A DNA stretch of 64,000 nt from Kribbella albertanoniae (GCF_004348455.1 NZ_SMKA01000006.1:1-64000), one strand, 5' to 3'; counted from the stretch's first letter, positions 14,852 through 22,113 are shown. Numbers and translations are program-made. The notes: generated by a model from the sequence alone, not told the origin.

Positions 14852-16633
14852 CTAGCTTGTCCGAAGGAAGTCTTCGAGCCCGTGCAGGTCGTCGGTGTTG
14901 AGGTGGTCGACACCGGCGGCGGTCAGTTCGGCCCAGAGCGCTTCGCGGGCCGCACCGCGGGTGTCCGGAGTGGCCCAGAACCGGACGCGGTAGCCGGCGT
15001 GGTGGGCGGTCTGAACGATCTCCCGCAGCTTGGCCCGCTCGGCGGCCGGCATCGGGCCGACACCGACCCAGGTGAAGTTCTTCGTCCAGTTGTCGCTGAC
15101 CAACGGCATCAGTGAGGCTGGCATCCCCGAGCTGAGGTCGCTCAGGCGGCCGTCGTACCCGGCGTACCGGATCTTCTGTGCCTTCAGGACGTCGAGCGGA
15201 CGGTTGCCGCTGATCACCGAGGTCACCGCGCCCTTGAACACGTGGCCGTTGGCAAAGATCGTGCTGATCCCGCGGTACTTGCGCAGCGCCGCATCAATGG
15301 CTGCGTACGTCGACGGTCCGTCGCTCTTGATGTCGATCAGCAGCTGGAAGTCGCGACCGTGGCGATAGACCTGACCGTGGTTCGCCCGAACCCGATCGGC
15401 CAGCGGCTTCAGGTACAGGCTCTCCAGCGTGCGACCCGGCTTGACGTCCTCCAGGTCATGCGCGACCCGCAGCTCACCATCGACCAGCCAGACATCCGCC
15501 TCGACACTGTTGAACCCACGGTCCAACGCATCCTGCAACGGCCGCCGGTGCTCGTAGTCGTTGTGCGCATGCGCCGCGGGCAAAGCGCGGACGGCGGGAG
15601 CGTCGTACGTGCGCGGAAGCCGGAAGCCATTGTCCCGTACGACGGAACGCAGCCGATCGGGGTAGTCCGTGATGATCCCGTCGACGCCCTTGTCGATCAG
15701 CGACTGCATGGTCGCCGGGTCGTCGATCGTCCACGGGACCACCTTCATCCCGGCCTGGTGCGCCGACTTCACCATGTCCGCGGTCACGTACGGCCGGTAG
15801 GTCGGATCGGTGATCTTGCCGTTCTGCGGGAATCCGTGCACCGGCGAGATCGCCGACGCACCGAACGACTTGGTCGCCTTGACCAGGTCACCACCGAAGT
15901 CGTCGATGTCGATCCCGCCGAGCCACGGCGACTTGCCCGGCTGGCCGGTCTGCAGGAAGTCGTAGTTCGTCAGCGCGACCAGCGGCAGCTCGGGCGCGAC
16001 CTGGCGCATCCGCATCAGTGCGCCCCAGTCGAAGCTCTGGATCGTCACCTGGCGAGCGATCCGCGCTTTGCGAACTTCCTGCGCGACGACCTGGACGAAC
16101 TGCTCGCGCGGCGCGGTCTCGTTCGGCGCACCGGCCTCGACCTTGGTCTCGATGTTCAGCTTCACGTCGTTGGCGTGATAGCGGTGCACGAGCGCGAAAA
16201 CGTCGCGCAGCTCGGGCATCCGAGCACCGGGATCAGGCTGCTGGGCCGGGTGTTCCGGCTGCGTCAGCGAACCGCAGTCGAGCTGCTTGACCTGGTTCAG
16301 GTCGAGCGTGTTGACGTACTTGCCGACATACGGGAACTCCGGGTCGTTCGGCGTGTACGGCGCGGTGTCGCGGCACTTGTTCCCGCCGACCTTGCGGTCG
16401 TGGGTGATCACGGCGTACCCGTCCTGGGTGATCTGGACATCGAGCTCGAGGGTGCTGACACCGACCTCGAGACCGTGGGCGAACGACGCGATCGTGCTCT
16501 CGACGGTCAGGCCGAGGCCGCCGCGATGACCCTGGATGTCGAAGCTGCCGCGCTGGGCGCTCGCCGGCGCAGCCGGCAGCAGCAGCCCGCCGACCAGGGC
16601 AAGCGGGAGCAGCACACGGGGAAGGCGGTGCAT
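14852..16633 (-). CDS. Secreted two-domain glycerophosphodiester phosphodiesterase
   Basis: A 593-aa secreted protein. Signal peptide 1-26 ends ASA. Domain one (~30-345) is a GDPD: QGHRGG with H36, TLELDVQ, ITHDRKV, and a C-terminal DGIITDYPDRL. Domain two (~360-593) is a second PLC-like TIM barrel starting AHAHNDYEHRRPLQDALDRG with VEADVWLVDGELRVAHD, as in phosphatidylinositol-specific PLC-like proteins. It should hydrolyse glycerophosphodiesters or phospholipid headgroups outside the cell to recover glycerol 3-phosphate and phosphate. ATG 16633 has GGAAGGA upstream. PHO-like repeats lie at 16687-16715. Confidence 0.9.
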   Translation of the reverse strand: MHRLPRVLLPLALVGGLLLPAAPASAQRGSFDIQGHRGGLGLTVESTIASFAHGLEVGVSTLELDVQITQDGYAVITHDRKVGGNKCRDTAPYTPNDPEFPYVGKYVNTLDLNQVKQLDCGSLTQPEHPAQQPDPGARMPELRDVFALVHRYHANDVKLNIETKVEAGAPNETAPREQFVQVVAQEVRKARIARQVTIQSFDWGALMRMRQVAPELPLVALTNYDFLQTGQPGKSPWLGGIDIDDFGGDLVKATKSFGASAISPVHGFPQNGKITDPTYRPYVTADMVKSAHQAGMKVVPWTIDDPATMQSLIDKGVDGIITDYPDRLRSVVRDNGFRLPRTYDAPAVRALPAAHAHNDYEHRRPLQDALDRGFNSVEADVWLVDGELRVAHDLEDVKPGRTLESLYLKPLADRVRANHGQVYRHGRDFQLLIDIKSDGPSTYAAIDAALRKYRGISTIFANGHVFKGAVTSVISGNRPLDVLKAQKIRYAGYDGRLSDLSSGMPASLMPLVSDNWTKNFTWVGVGPMPAAERAKLREIVQTAHHAGYRVRFWATPDTRGAAREALWAELTAAGVDHLNTDDLHGLEDFLRTS

Positions 16634-16686
16634 GAGGGATTCCTTCCGGGGGATGGTGGGCGGACGCCCCGAGAGTCTCCTGGGAA

Positions 16687-16715
16687 GGTAACCGACAAAA
16701 GGCTTACAGGTAACC
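16687..16715 (-). promoter_or_regulatory. Possible PhoP (PHO-box-like) direct repeats
   Basis: On the minus strand, GGTTACCT occurs twice with a 22-nt period (plus-strand GGTAACC at 16687-16693 and 16709-16715). PHO boxes are direct repeats of 11-nt units resembling GTTCACC, so a 22-nt period fits, although each unit matches only about five of seven positions. The sites lie 54-82 bp upstream of the GDPD start, a gene class often controlled by phosphate. Confidence 0.35.
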
Positions 16716-16724
16716 GTCAAGCAT

Positions 16725-17037
16725 TCACGGAATCGACGTGATGTCCTCCTCGGGCCATGACACGCCCTCACAATCAGTCACGGATCAAACGCATTCTGGG
16801 ATCATCAGGGTCCGGTTCACTGATGAAGGAGAGCTCTGATGGTTCGTCGTCTACTCATCGCCGTGCTTGCGACTGGAGCCGCCGCTGTTGGCTTCGCCGC
16901 GATCGCAGGGGCCGCATCCGGCCAGGCGTCTGACTTGCAAACGAACGATTCGCTTGATCTCCAGGTGAGCGCCGTGGTCGGCGGCATTCCCTTCGAAATT
17001 CTTTAACTGCGCCGGTCACGGAATCGAGGTGATGTCC
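16725..17037. repeat. 22-bp near-identical direct repeats flanking the small peptide gene
   Basis: Positions 16725-16746 and 17016-17037 agree at 21 of 22 bases (one C/G difference). The right copy is the last codons and stop of the lipoprotein gene at 17016. The left copy keeps the same minus-strand reading DITSIP-stop but has no gene attached. The pair brackets the 55-aa peptide gene. Confidence 0.7.
16839..17006 (+). CDS. Small secreted peptide, 55 aa
   Basis: A 55-codon gene with a clear RBS (AAGGAGA, 7 nt upstream). The protein begins MVRRLLIAVLATGAAAVGFA, a classical Sec signal peptide with an Arg pair, ending around AGAASG-QA near residue 28-30. The predicted mature part is about 26 aa, acidic then hydrophobic (SDLQTNDSLDLQ, then a Val/Gly/Ile-rich end FEIL). 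No cysteines. I recognise no family; a cell-surface or signalling peptide is possible. It lies in the gap between two minus-strand secreted-protein genes and is flanked by 22-bp direct repeats. Confidence 0.65.
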   Translation: MVRRLLIAVLATGAAAVGFAAIAGAASGQASDLQTNDSLDLQVSAVVGGIPFEIL

Positions 17038-17792
17038 CGGGACGACTGGGCCTCGGCGACGACCGACCCGTCCTTGAAGGCCGGGGAGAGGGTGCCGTTC
17101 TCCCGGCGGAAGACCTTGATCGTGACCGTGCACGACGTGGTGGCGGTCTGACCGGCCGACGGCGACACAGGGCTCTGCTTGATCCGGCCGGCCGGGATGT
17201 GCCCGACGACGCTCCTGGGCGGCAGGCGGAGCTCGCCCTCCTGGATACACGAGCCGGTCCAGTTGACCGTCGTCGGCAGATAGCTCGGCCCCGAGATCCG
17301 GACGGTGATCGGCGACTGCCGCGACGCCCTCGTCCCCACGGCGGGTGCGATCAGCTGGAGCCGCTCGGGCAAGTTGACGTTCGACTGCGCAGACTCGTTG
17401 TCGCTGTCGCGGTGCAGGTCGAAGCTGACGTGGGTGACGGCTAGCAGTTCGTCTTCGAGGCGGCCGGAGTAGTTCGTCACGCCGAGGGACTTGTTGCGAC
17501 GCAACTTCGTCCGGATGAACGTCGGGTCCTGCTCGGTCATCGAGTTGGTTCCCGCGACGTTGATCGCCTCGTCGTTGCCGAGTTCGACGTAGGTCAGCGT
17601 GCCGGCGCGCAGCGTCGCGAGGACGTCGACGCGGGTCTCGTTGTCCTTGACCGTGACCCGGAAGTCGGCCTTGATTCCGCTCGTGCGGATGTCCTTGGAG
17701 TCGGCTGTCGAGCAGCCGGTCACGATCAGACCGGCGACGACCACGCCTGCGATGAGCCTCACCCGCCGGAAGCTAGCACCGCGGCGGCTCAC
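17016..17792 (-). CDS. Lipoprotein of unknown function
   Basis: A 258-aa predicted lipoprotein. From GTG 17792 the protein starts with a basic n-region (RRGASFRRVR), then LIAGVVVAGLIVTG-C27 as lipobox. The rest is beta-rich with no recognised domain; late residues TTSCTVTIKVFRRENGTLSPAF look like an Ig-like strand pair. The frame is open to 17855, but that extension overlaps the 73-bp repeat island, so a start at 17792 (or GTG 17762) is preferred. Its last 22 bp are duplicated at 16725-16746. Confidence 0.6.
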   Translation of the reverse strand: MSRRGASFRRVRLIAGVVVAGLIVTGCSTADSKDIRTSGIKADFRVTVKDNETRVDVLATLRAGTLTYVELGNDEAINVAGTNSMTEQDPTFIRTKLRRNKSLGVTNYSGRLEDELLAVTHVSFDLHRDSDNESAQSNVNLPERLQLIAPAVGTRASRQSPITVRISGPSYLPTTVNWTGSCIQEGELRLPPRSVVGHIPAGRIKQSPVSPSAGQTATTSCTVTIKVFRRENGTLSPAFKDGSVVAEAQSSRDITSIP

Positions 17793-17827
17793 TCGCCGGC
17801 CGGTGAGTAAGGGCTCCCACACGAGCC

Positions 17828-18045
17828 GGTACGACGTTGTGCACGGCTCAGCCATGTACGCGGCCTGCCGGTGGTCGAGCGGTGCTCAAGGTCCGCTCGC
17901 CGGGCGACCTTGAGCACGGTTCAACCATGTGAGCGCCCGGAAGGTGGTTGATCGGTGCTCAAGGTGACCCGGCCGGGCGACCTTGAGCACGGTTCGACCG
18001 TTTCGGTGGGGGGCAGATGGTTGGTGGAGTCTCAAGGTGACTCCC
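17828..18045. repeat. 73-bp tandem palindromic repeats, island 1
   Basis: The octamer CTCAAGGT recurs at 17885, 17958 and 18031, exactly 73 bp apart, with surrounding similarity and a partial unit further left. Units 1 and 2 contain the near-perfect palindrome GTGCTCAAGGT...ACCTTGAGCAC (17882-17917 and 17955-17990). The same family recurs at 23221-23372. Confidence 0.8.
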
Positions 18046-18185
18046 GGCCCGCGATCTCGGGTCCCCGGGGATGGTTGGCGCGTTACGCGGTAGAAAAACG
18101 GCGGATAGGCCCGAAAAATTACCGACTAACGCAAGACCTCGGGCATCACGCACCTCAGCCACAGCTACCGGAATTCTCAGTCGCC

Positions 18186-18245
18186 GTAACGTCCGACGAT
18201 CCGGAGACCAGGTGTGCGGGTTCTTCGGACGTTGTGGAAGCGGGA
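18186..18245. repeat. Degenerate copy of the 62-bp hairpin unit
   Basis: TAACGTCCGA...TTCGGACGTTG around a GC-rich centre, clearly related to the three units at 23588-23761 but more diverged. As at the second locus, it lies downstream of the 73-bp repeats. Confidence 0.6.
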
Positions 18246-18292
18246 GCGGGAAAGTTTGGGGTGCCGGACCGGGAAGCGCCTCACGGCGCGTG

Positions 18293-18314
18293 GCCGCTCG
18301 TAGCGGCTTTATTT
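18293..18314 (+). terminator. Intrinsic terminator with T-tract
   Basis: GCCGCT (18293-18298) pairs with AGCGGC (18302-18307), followed at once by TTTATTT. This is the most classical Rho-independent terminator in the window, yet no plus-strand gene lies upstream within a kilobase except the peptide at 16839. Confidence 0.65.
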
Positions 18315-18432
18315 GGGACCCGGGGCTTGCACCGGTCCGACACCTCCAACAGTGTAACCGGTGCCCAAATCCCTTGTCCTGTTGAGATCTCGGGGTGCCG
18401 GACCATATAACATCTTGTCCGGCTGCACGCAA

Positions 18433-19047
18433 CTACCAGAGTTGCCCGGCGCGTTCGGAGCGGGCCGCGGTCTGCAACTGGTCGGCCATCTCGACCAGTT
18501 TCGAGGCTGACAGCACTTCGTCGTGACCGTCGTCGGCCAGATGTGCACGGCCGGTCGCGATGATCCGCGCGAACGCGGCCGCCCGATCCAGCGTGGTGGC
18601 GAAGTCACCGGTCGCCACACCCCGCAGTACGGCGTCAACCATGTCCCGCACCTCGGCCGGTCCTGGCGGCTCCGCAACTCCGGCGACGACCGCGTGCACC
18701 TCTGCATACTTGCGGCCGGTGCTGAACTCGCGGGACACCTGATCCGCATTCGAGTGCACCCAGGAACGCAACAGATACAGCCGCCACAGTGCACCGGGCA
18801 ACGAATCCGCCGGCGCGTCGGACCACAGCTCCGCGAGCTCGTCGAGACCGTAGTCGTCGGCCAGCTTCACGACCCGCGCATGCACCTCGGCGTCCTCCGA
18901 CGACCGCACCCCGCGGACCAGCAGCTCGGCGGTCCGGTGCGCGACTTCAGTCACGGCCGCCGGGTCGGCAGCACCCGGCAACGACTCGAACAGCTTGTTG
19001 CCCGGCATGATCGGGCGGCGCGGATTCGTGGAGCTCACGGCCTCCAT
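18433..19047 (-). CDS. Conserved hypothetical protein, 204 aa
   Basis: A soluble helical protein (EVAHRTAELLVRGVRSSEDAEV..., LVEMADQLQTAARSERAGQLW at the end) with no catalytic motif I can name. The ATG at 19047 is chosen because the open frame further upstream runs into the structured repeat copy 2. A second in-frame start is GTG 19038. The repeat ends about 40 bp upstream of this start, so it may sit in the 5' leader of the transcript. Confidence 0.6.
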   Translation of the reverse strand: MEAVSSTNPRRPIMPGNKLFESLPGAADPAAVTEVAHRTAELLVRGVRSSEDAEVHARVVKLADDYGLDELAELWSDAPADSLPGALWRLYLLRSWVHSNADQVSREFSTGRKYAEVHAVVAGVAEPPGPAEVRDMVDAVLRGVATGDFATTLDRAAAFARIIATGRAHLADDGHDEVLSASKLVEMADQLQTAARSERAGQLW

Positions 19048-19087
19048 GGTGCCTGACGCGCGAAGCCCTCGCATCTCAAGCAGGCAG

Positions 19088-19252
19088 AGGCCATGTCTGG
19101 CGATCCCACGCCTACTGCGCTGCACTCGGCACGGCACCTCGCCGCACTGGAGGAAAGGCCACGATGAACCACATCGAGGCCTCCCCTCCAGCACGCCGAG
19201 CTACCGCACCGAGCACATGCTCGCTACGGCGCGGAATCACCAGACATGACCT
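19088..19252 (-). repeat. Structured dispersed repeat, copy 2
   Basis: A 165-bp element. Ends 19088-19100 and 19240-19252 are inverted repeats of different sequence from copy 1. As minus-strand RNA the outer stem is 25 bp with four G-U pairs and no mismatch; as plus-strand RNA those four are A-C mismatches. The inner hairpin has a 14-bp stem (CTGGAGGGGAGGCC with GGCCTTTCCTCCAG, two G-U) and an apical CGATG/CATCG stem. It begins immediately at the stop codon of the PPOX gene. Confidence 0.85.
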
Positions 19253-19691
19253 AGTCCGACAGATCACTGCTGAACCACCGCTTCGGCTGCACTCTGTAGA
19301 GGACGGGTGCGGACTCGGGATGCGCGAACTCGTTCTGCACGAAACCCTGCGCATACTCGGCCGGCATGTAGCGCTGGGCGATCTTCTCCATCTCCTCCGG
19401 GGTGGCCGGGCCCGACTTCACGACGGCGCCCTCGATGGTGACGTACTTGTAGGGCATCTCCTCGGTCTGCACGGTCACGGTCAGCGCCTCGGCGGAGGTG
19501 AGCAGCTCGGCCTTGCGGGTCTTGCGGCCGAGGGTGTTGGTGAAGAACGTCAGCTCACCGCCGGGCTCGTAGTGGTAGAAGACCGGCGACGCCAGCGGCG
19601 GCCGCCCGTCCGGCTGGGCGATCGACAGGATCGCGACATGGGACGCGGCCAGGAAGGCCTCGCGGCCGGCGCTGCTCATCGGTCCAGGCAT
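19251..19691 (-). CDS. PPOX/pyridoxamine 5'-phosphate oxidase-like flavin/F420 protein
   Basis: A 146-aa split-beta-barrel protein (REAFLAASHVAILSIAQPDGRPPLASPVFYHYEPGGELTFFTN...). This fold binds FMN, F420 or heme; typical actinobacterial members are F420H2-dependent reductases or simple binding proteins. The ATG at 19691 has GGAG 8 nt upstream. It is divergent from the marR gene, with a palindromic site between them, so MarR probably controls it. Confidence 0.8.
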   Translation of the reverse strand: MPGPMSSAGREAFLAASHVAILSIAQPDGRPPLASPVFYHYEPGGELTFFTNTLGRKTRKAELLTSAEALTVTVQTEEMPYKYVTIEGAVVKSGPATPEEMEKIAQRYMPAEYAQGFVQNEFAHPESAPVLYRVQPKRWFSSDLSD

Positions 19692-19724
19692 TCGACTACT
19701 CCTCACGGGTGGCATACACTTTGC

Positions 19725-19753
19725 TTGACCAAGAGTTTGACTCTCAAAGTCTA
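19725..19753 (+). promoter_or_regulatory. MarR operator candidate in the divergent promoter region
   Basis: TTTGA-CTC-TCAAA at 19736-19748 is a perfect inverted repeat with a 3-bp centre, within a wider ACTTTG...CAAAGT inverted pair (19718-19749). TTGACC at 19725-19730 is a good -35. The site lies between the divergent PPOX and marR starts. Confidence 0.55.
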
Positions 19754-19773
19754 TGACTGTCAAGGAGGGAATC

Positions 19774-20268
19774 GTGGCGGATTCCGTGGAGATCGAGCTC
19801 GACCACCATCTGGCCGGGCACGACGAGGCCGATCGGGTGATCGAGGCTGCCCTCTACCGGATCGTGGAGCTCGCCCGCCGGCACCGGGAGTGGCAGCGCG
19901 CGGTCGCCGCGGAGTCCGGCCTGACGCTGGCCGACTGCGAGGTGATCCTTCGGCTGGCCCACCTGGAGCCTGTCGAGAGCACGCCGAGCCAGCTGGCGCG
20001 GATCTTCCACATCACCGCGGGCAGCATGACCGCCCGCCTCGGCCGCTTGGAGTCCGGCGGCTACCTGACCCGGACCGTCCAGCCGGAGAATCGCGCGCAG
20101 ATCCAGGTCGAGCTGACCGGGAAGGGGAAGGTGCTGCACCACCGGTTCGCCGACCAGATGGTCGAGATCCACCACCAGATGATCGCGGGCGCCCTGCCCG
20201 CCAAGGACCGCGAGACACTCAACGACCTGCTCAGACGCGTGCTGACCCACGTGGAAGCCACCACCTGA
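19774..20268 (+). CDS. MarR-family transcriptional regulator
   Basis: A 164-aa winged-helix regulator: helices EAALYRIVELARRHREWQ, recognition region TPSQLARIFHITAGSMTARLGRLESGGYLTR, wing PENRAQIQVELTGKGK, and C-terminal dimerisation helix. GTG 19774 has AAGGAGG with 6-nt spacing and is preferred over the ATG at 19753. It is divergent from the PPOX gene and probably represses it, and itself, through the palindrome at 19736. Ligand unknown; phenolic or oxidant signals are usual for the family. Confidence 0.9.
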   Translation: MADSVEIELDHHLAGHDEADRVIEAALYRIVELARRHREWQRAVAAESGLTLADCEVILRLAHLEPVESTPSQLARIFHITAGSMTARLGRLESGGYLTRTVQPENRAQIQVELTGKGKVLHHRFADQMVEIHHQMIAGALPAKDRETLNDLLRRVLTHVEATT

Positions 20269-20270
20269 TG

Positions 20271-20435
20271 AGGGCGGGTCTCTTAAGCCCACGCCTACTG
20301 CGCTGCACTCGGCACGGCACCTCGCCGCACTGGAGGAAAGGCCACGATGAACCACATCGAGGCCTCCCCTCCAGCGCACCGATGCACCGCACCGAGCACA
20401 TGCTCGCTACGGCGCGGACTTAAGAGACCCGCCCT
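20271..20435 (-). repeat. Structured dispersed repeat, copy 3
   Basis: A 165-bp element whose ends (20271-20287 and 20419-20435) are perfect 17-bp inverted repeats, different again from copies 1 and 2. The minus-strand outer stem is 25 bp with two G-U pairs. The interior is nearly identical to copy 2 apart from a ~13-bp block near 20379-20391, where a stem is kept by a G-U pair. It lies between the marR stop and the gene at 20450. Confidence 0.85.
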
Positions 20436-20449
20436 AGTAGGCTCGAGTC

Positions 20450-20854
20450 ATGGTGGCTGGGCGAGGCCAATTGGCCAAGAACTTGATCAAGTACGGCGTG
20501 CGCTACGGACCGCTCGTCGCCGAAGCGGTCAAGCACGGCCGCGAACCGGCCCAGCAGGCGGTTCAGGCGGCGGTCGCCCGGCGGACCGCACGCAAGAAGG
20601 CGCTCGAGCATGCGCTGACCGTGCGCGACGGGTCGCTGCTCAAGGTGATCAAGGACGGACAGTCGATCTTCTTCGTCTTCTCCGGGGATGCGATCGTGAC
20701 GACCTACCCGTCGGTGCCGCAGGCGACGTATCCGGAGCTGTTGCGGCATGCCGACCTGGACAAGCGGGAGTCGGCCGAGCAGCTCGCGGCGGCCCGGGCC
20801 GCGCGCAGGCCTCGGATCGGCCCCCGGCTGCCGAAGATGCTGCGCCGCAAATAG
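20450..20854 (+). CDS. Hypothetical protein, 134 aa
   Basis: A basic protein with a helical N-terminal half (AQQAVQAAVARRTARKKALEHAL), a central strand pair (SLLKVIKDGQSIFFVFSGDAIVTTYPSVP) and a very basic Arg/Ala-rich tail (RAARRPRIGPRLPKMLRRK). No family is recognised; the basic ends suggest nucleic acid or membrane contact. The stop lies in the first unit of a 15-bp tandem repeat. It begins 15 bp after the structured repeat copy 3. Confidence 0.55.
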   Translation: MVAGRGQLAKNLIKYGVRYGPLVAEAVKHGREPAQQAVQAAVARRTARKKALEHALTVRDGSLLKVIKDGQSIFFVFSGDAIVTTYPSVPQATYPELLRHADLDKRESAEQLAAARAARRPRIGPRLPKMLRRK

Positions 20855-20903
20855 GTGGGCCGCAAGTAGGTGGGCCGCAAAGAGGTGGGCCGCAAGTAGC
20901 CGG
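20844..20903 (+). repeat. 15-bp tandem repeat spanning the stop codon
   Basis: About four units of GCCGCAARTAGGTGG-type sequence start at 20844, 20859, 20874 and 20889. The natural stop TAG is inside the first unit and is repeated in frame in units 2 and 4; unit 3 reads GAG instead. Confidence 0.75.
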
Positions 20904-21000
20904 GGCCAAGGTTGACGCGGGCGTAACATTCGCGACCCGGCGAGGCAACAGGTCGACCGCAGAGTAGAAGGACGAAGCTCCACTAGGGGAGGGCGTCCGC

Positions 21001-22113
21001 ATGCTCTGGAAGATCAGAACCGAACTCGCCGACCGGCCCGGTGCTCTGGCCGAACTCGCTGCACGGTGTGGTGCGGATGACATCAATATCCTGAGCCTGG
21101 AAGTCTTCACCGCCGAATCCGGTGCTGTCGACGAGCTGGTCGTGTCCACCGGAGTGGGCTGGTCCGCCGAGGACCTGACCGCGCTGGTCGCCGAGGCCGG
21201 CTGTGTCCGCACCACGGTCCGGCCGTGTCAGGCCGACGTACTGAGTGATGCCCCGACCCGGTATCTGCGGGCCGTTCTGCGGCTCGTCGAGGACCCGTTG
21301 TCGGTGGACGACGTGCTGGAGGCATTGCAAGGGTTCGGCGAGTACACGCCGGCCGAGTGGGCCCGGGCTGACGTGCTGGTCGAGATCGCGGCCCGGCTGG
21401 CCGAGCGGTTGCAGGAGCCGGTGATCGACGGCCCGCGGCCGGGGAGCGGCGTACCGGAGTTGCGTCGTGCATCTGTCGCGGATGCTGACGCTGTGGTCGC
21501 GATGCACGAGCGGTGCTCGCACGAGAGCCGCACCCGGCGCTATCACGTGCCGATGCCGAAGCTGACCACCCGTACTGCGCGGCACTTGTCGGCCCCGGCC
21601 GGTGGCGTTTCGATCGTCGCGGGCATCGGCGAGTCCGTGGTCGGGATGGCGACGGCCGCTCCGTGGGAAGAGCTTGGCGGTACGACGATGGAGGTCGCCG
21701 TACTGGTCGAGGACGGCTGGCAGGGGCGTGGGCTGGGTGCTCAGCTCTTGCGTCAGGTGATCGGCGCGGCGCGCGATCTGGGCGCCGACCGAGCTGTCTG
21801 CGTGGTCCAGCCGGAGAACGCGGCGATGCTGCGCACGATCGAGGGTCTGCGGATGCGGACCAGGGTCGTCCACGACGGCGACAACCTGATGGTCACCGTC
21901 GCGCTGTCGCCCGAAAGCCTGTCGCATGCGGTGGATCGGCCGTCGGTGCAATATGGTCGGTCCCGTGCCATCCCTGCCCGGTCGCAATCCGCACGGCCTA
22001 CTGGTCAACCTGCCCGCGAGCACACGCTCGCCGCTCTTTCAGCTCTTCAGCCGGTTGCTGATCGCGCTGGGGCTGTTGACCTTGATGGTGCTGATCGTGG
22101 TGATCGACCGTGA
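21001..22113 (+). CDS. ACT-domain/GNAT acetyltransferase fusion
   Basis: A 370-aa protein. Residues 1-75 form an ACT-like domain (MLWKIRTELADRPGALAELAARCG, then NILSLEVF), normally an amino-acid-binding regulatory fold. Residues about 155-300 are a GNAT domain with the acetyl-CoA motif VLVEDGWQGRGLGAQLL. Fusions of this kind link acetylation to an amino-acid signal. The GNAT domain ends near residue 305. The last ~50 residues overlap the K+ channel gene in another frame and look like out-of-frame sequence. The start ATG follows GGGAGGGCGTCCGC. Confidence 0.75.
   Translation: MLWKIRTELADRPGALAELAARCGADDINILSLEVFTAESGAVDELVVSTGVGWSAEDLTALVAEAGCVRTTVRPCQADVLSDAPTRYLRAVLRLVEDPLSVDDVLEALQGFGEYTPAEWARADVLVEIAARLAERLQEPVIDGPRPGSGVPELRRASVADADAVVAMHERCSHESRTRRYHVPMPKLTTRTARHLSAPAGGVSIVAGIGESVVGMATAAPWEELGGTTMEVAVLVEDGWQGRGLGAQLLRQVIGAARDLGADRAVCVVQPENAAMLRTIEGLRMRTRVVHDGDNLMVTVALSPESLSHAVDRPSVQYGRSRAIPARSQSARPTGQPAREHTLAALSALQPVADRAGAVDLDGADRGDRP

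Larger units (their letters stand above)
17793..18432. other. Gene-free 640-bp region made of repeats and hairpins
   Basis: No convincing coding sequence is seen. The left part is the 73-bp palindromic repeat island (17828-18045). The middle has an AT-richer patch (18095-18135) unlike the surroundings, a degenerate copy of the 62-bp hairpin unit (18186-18245), and an intrinsic terminator (18293-18314). The right part has inverted repeats GCACCGGT/ACCGGTGC (from about 18327) and GCCGGAC/GTCCGGC (18397-18423), the latter 9 bp past the stop of the minus-strand gene at 18433. Confidence 0.6.

Noticed and set aside
17016-17855. Longer lipoprotein N-terminus starting at 17855
   Set aside because: The extension overlaps the 73-bp repeat island and would put 21 residues in front of a basic signal-peptide start.
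18433-19194. Longer N-terminus of the 204-aa protein running into repeat copy 2
   Set aside because: The extra residues come entirely from repeat sequence; the ATG at 19047 is a better start.
20347-20435. Small plus-strand reading frame MNHIEASPP... with a GGAGG-like RBS inside the structured repeats
   Set aside because: Copy 1 has a shift in this frame (MNTASRTS...), so the peptide is not conserved, while pairing of the RNA arms is. The repeat is better explained as structured nucleic acid.
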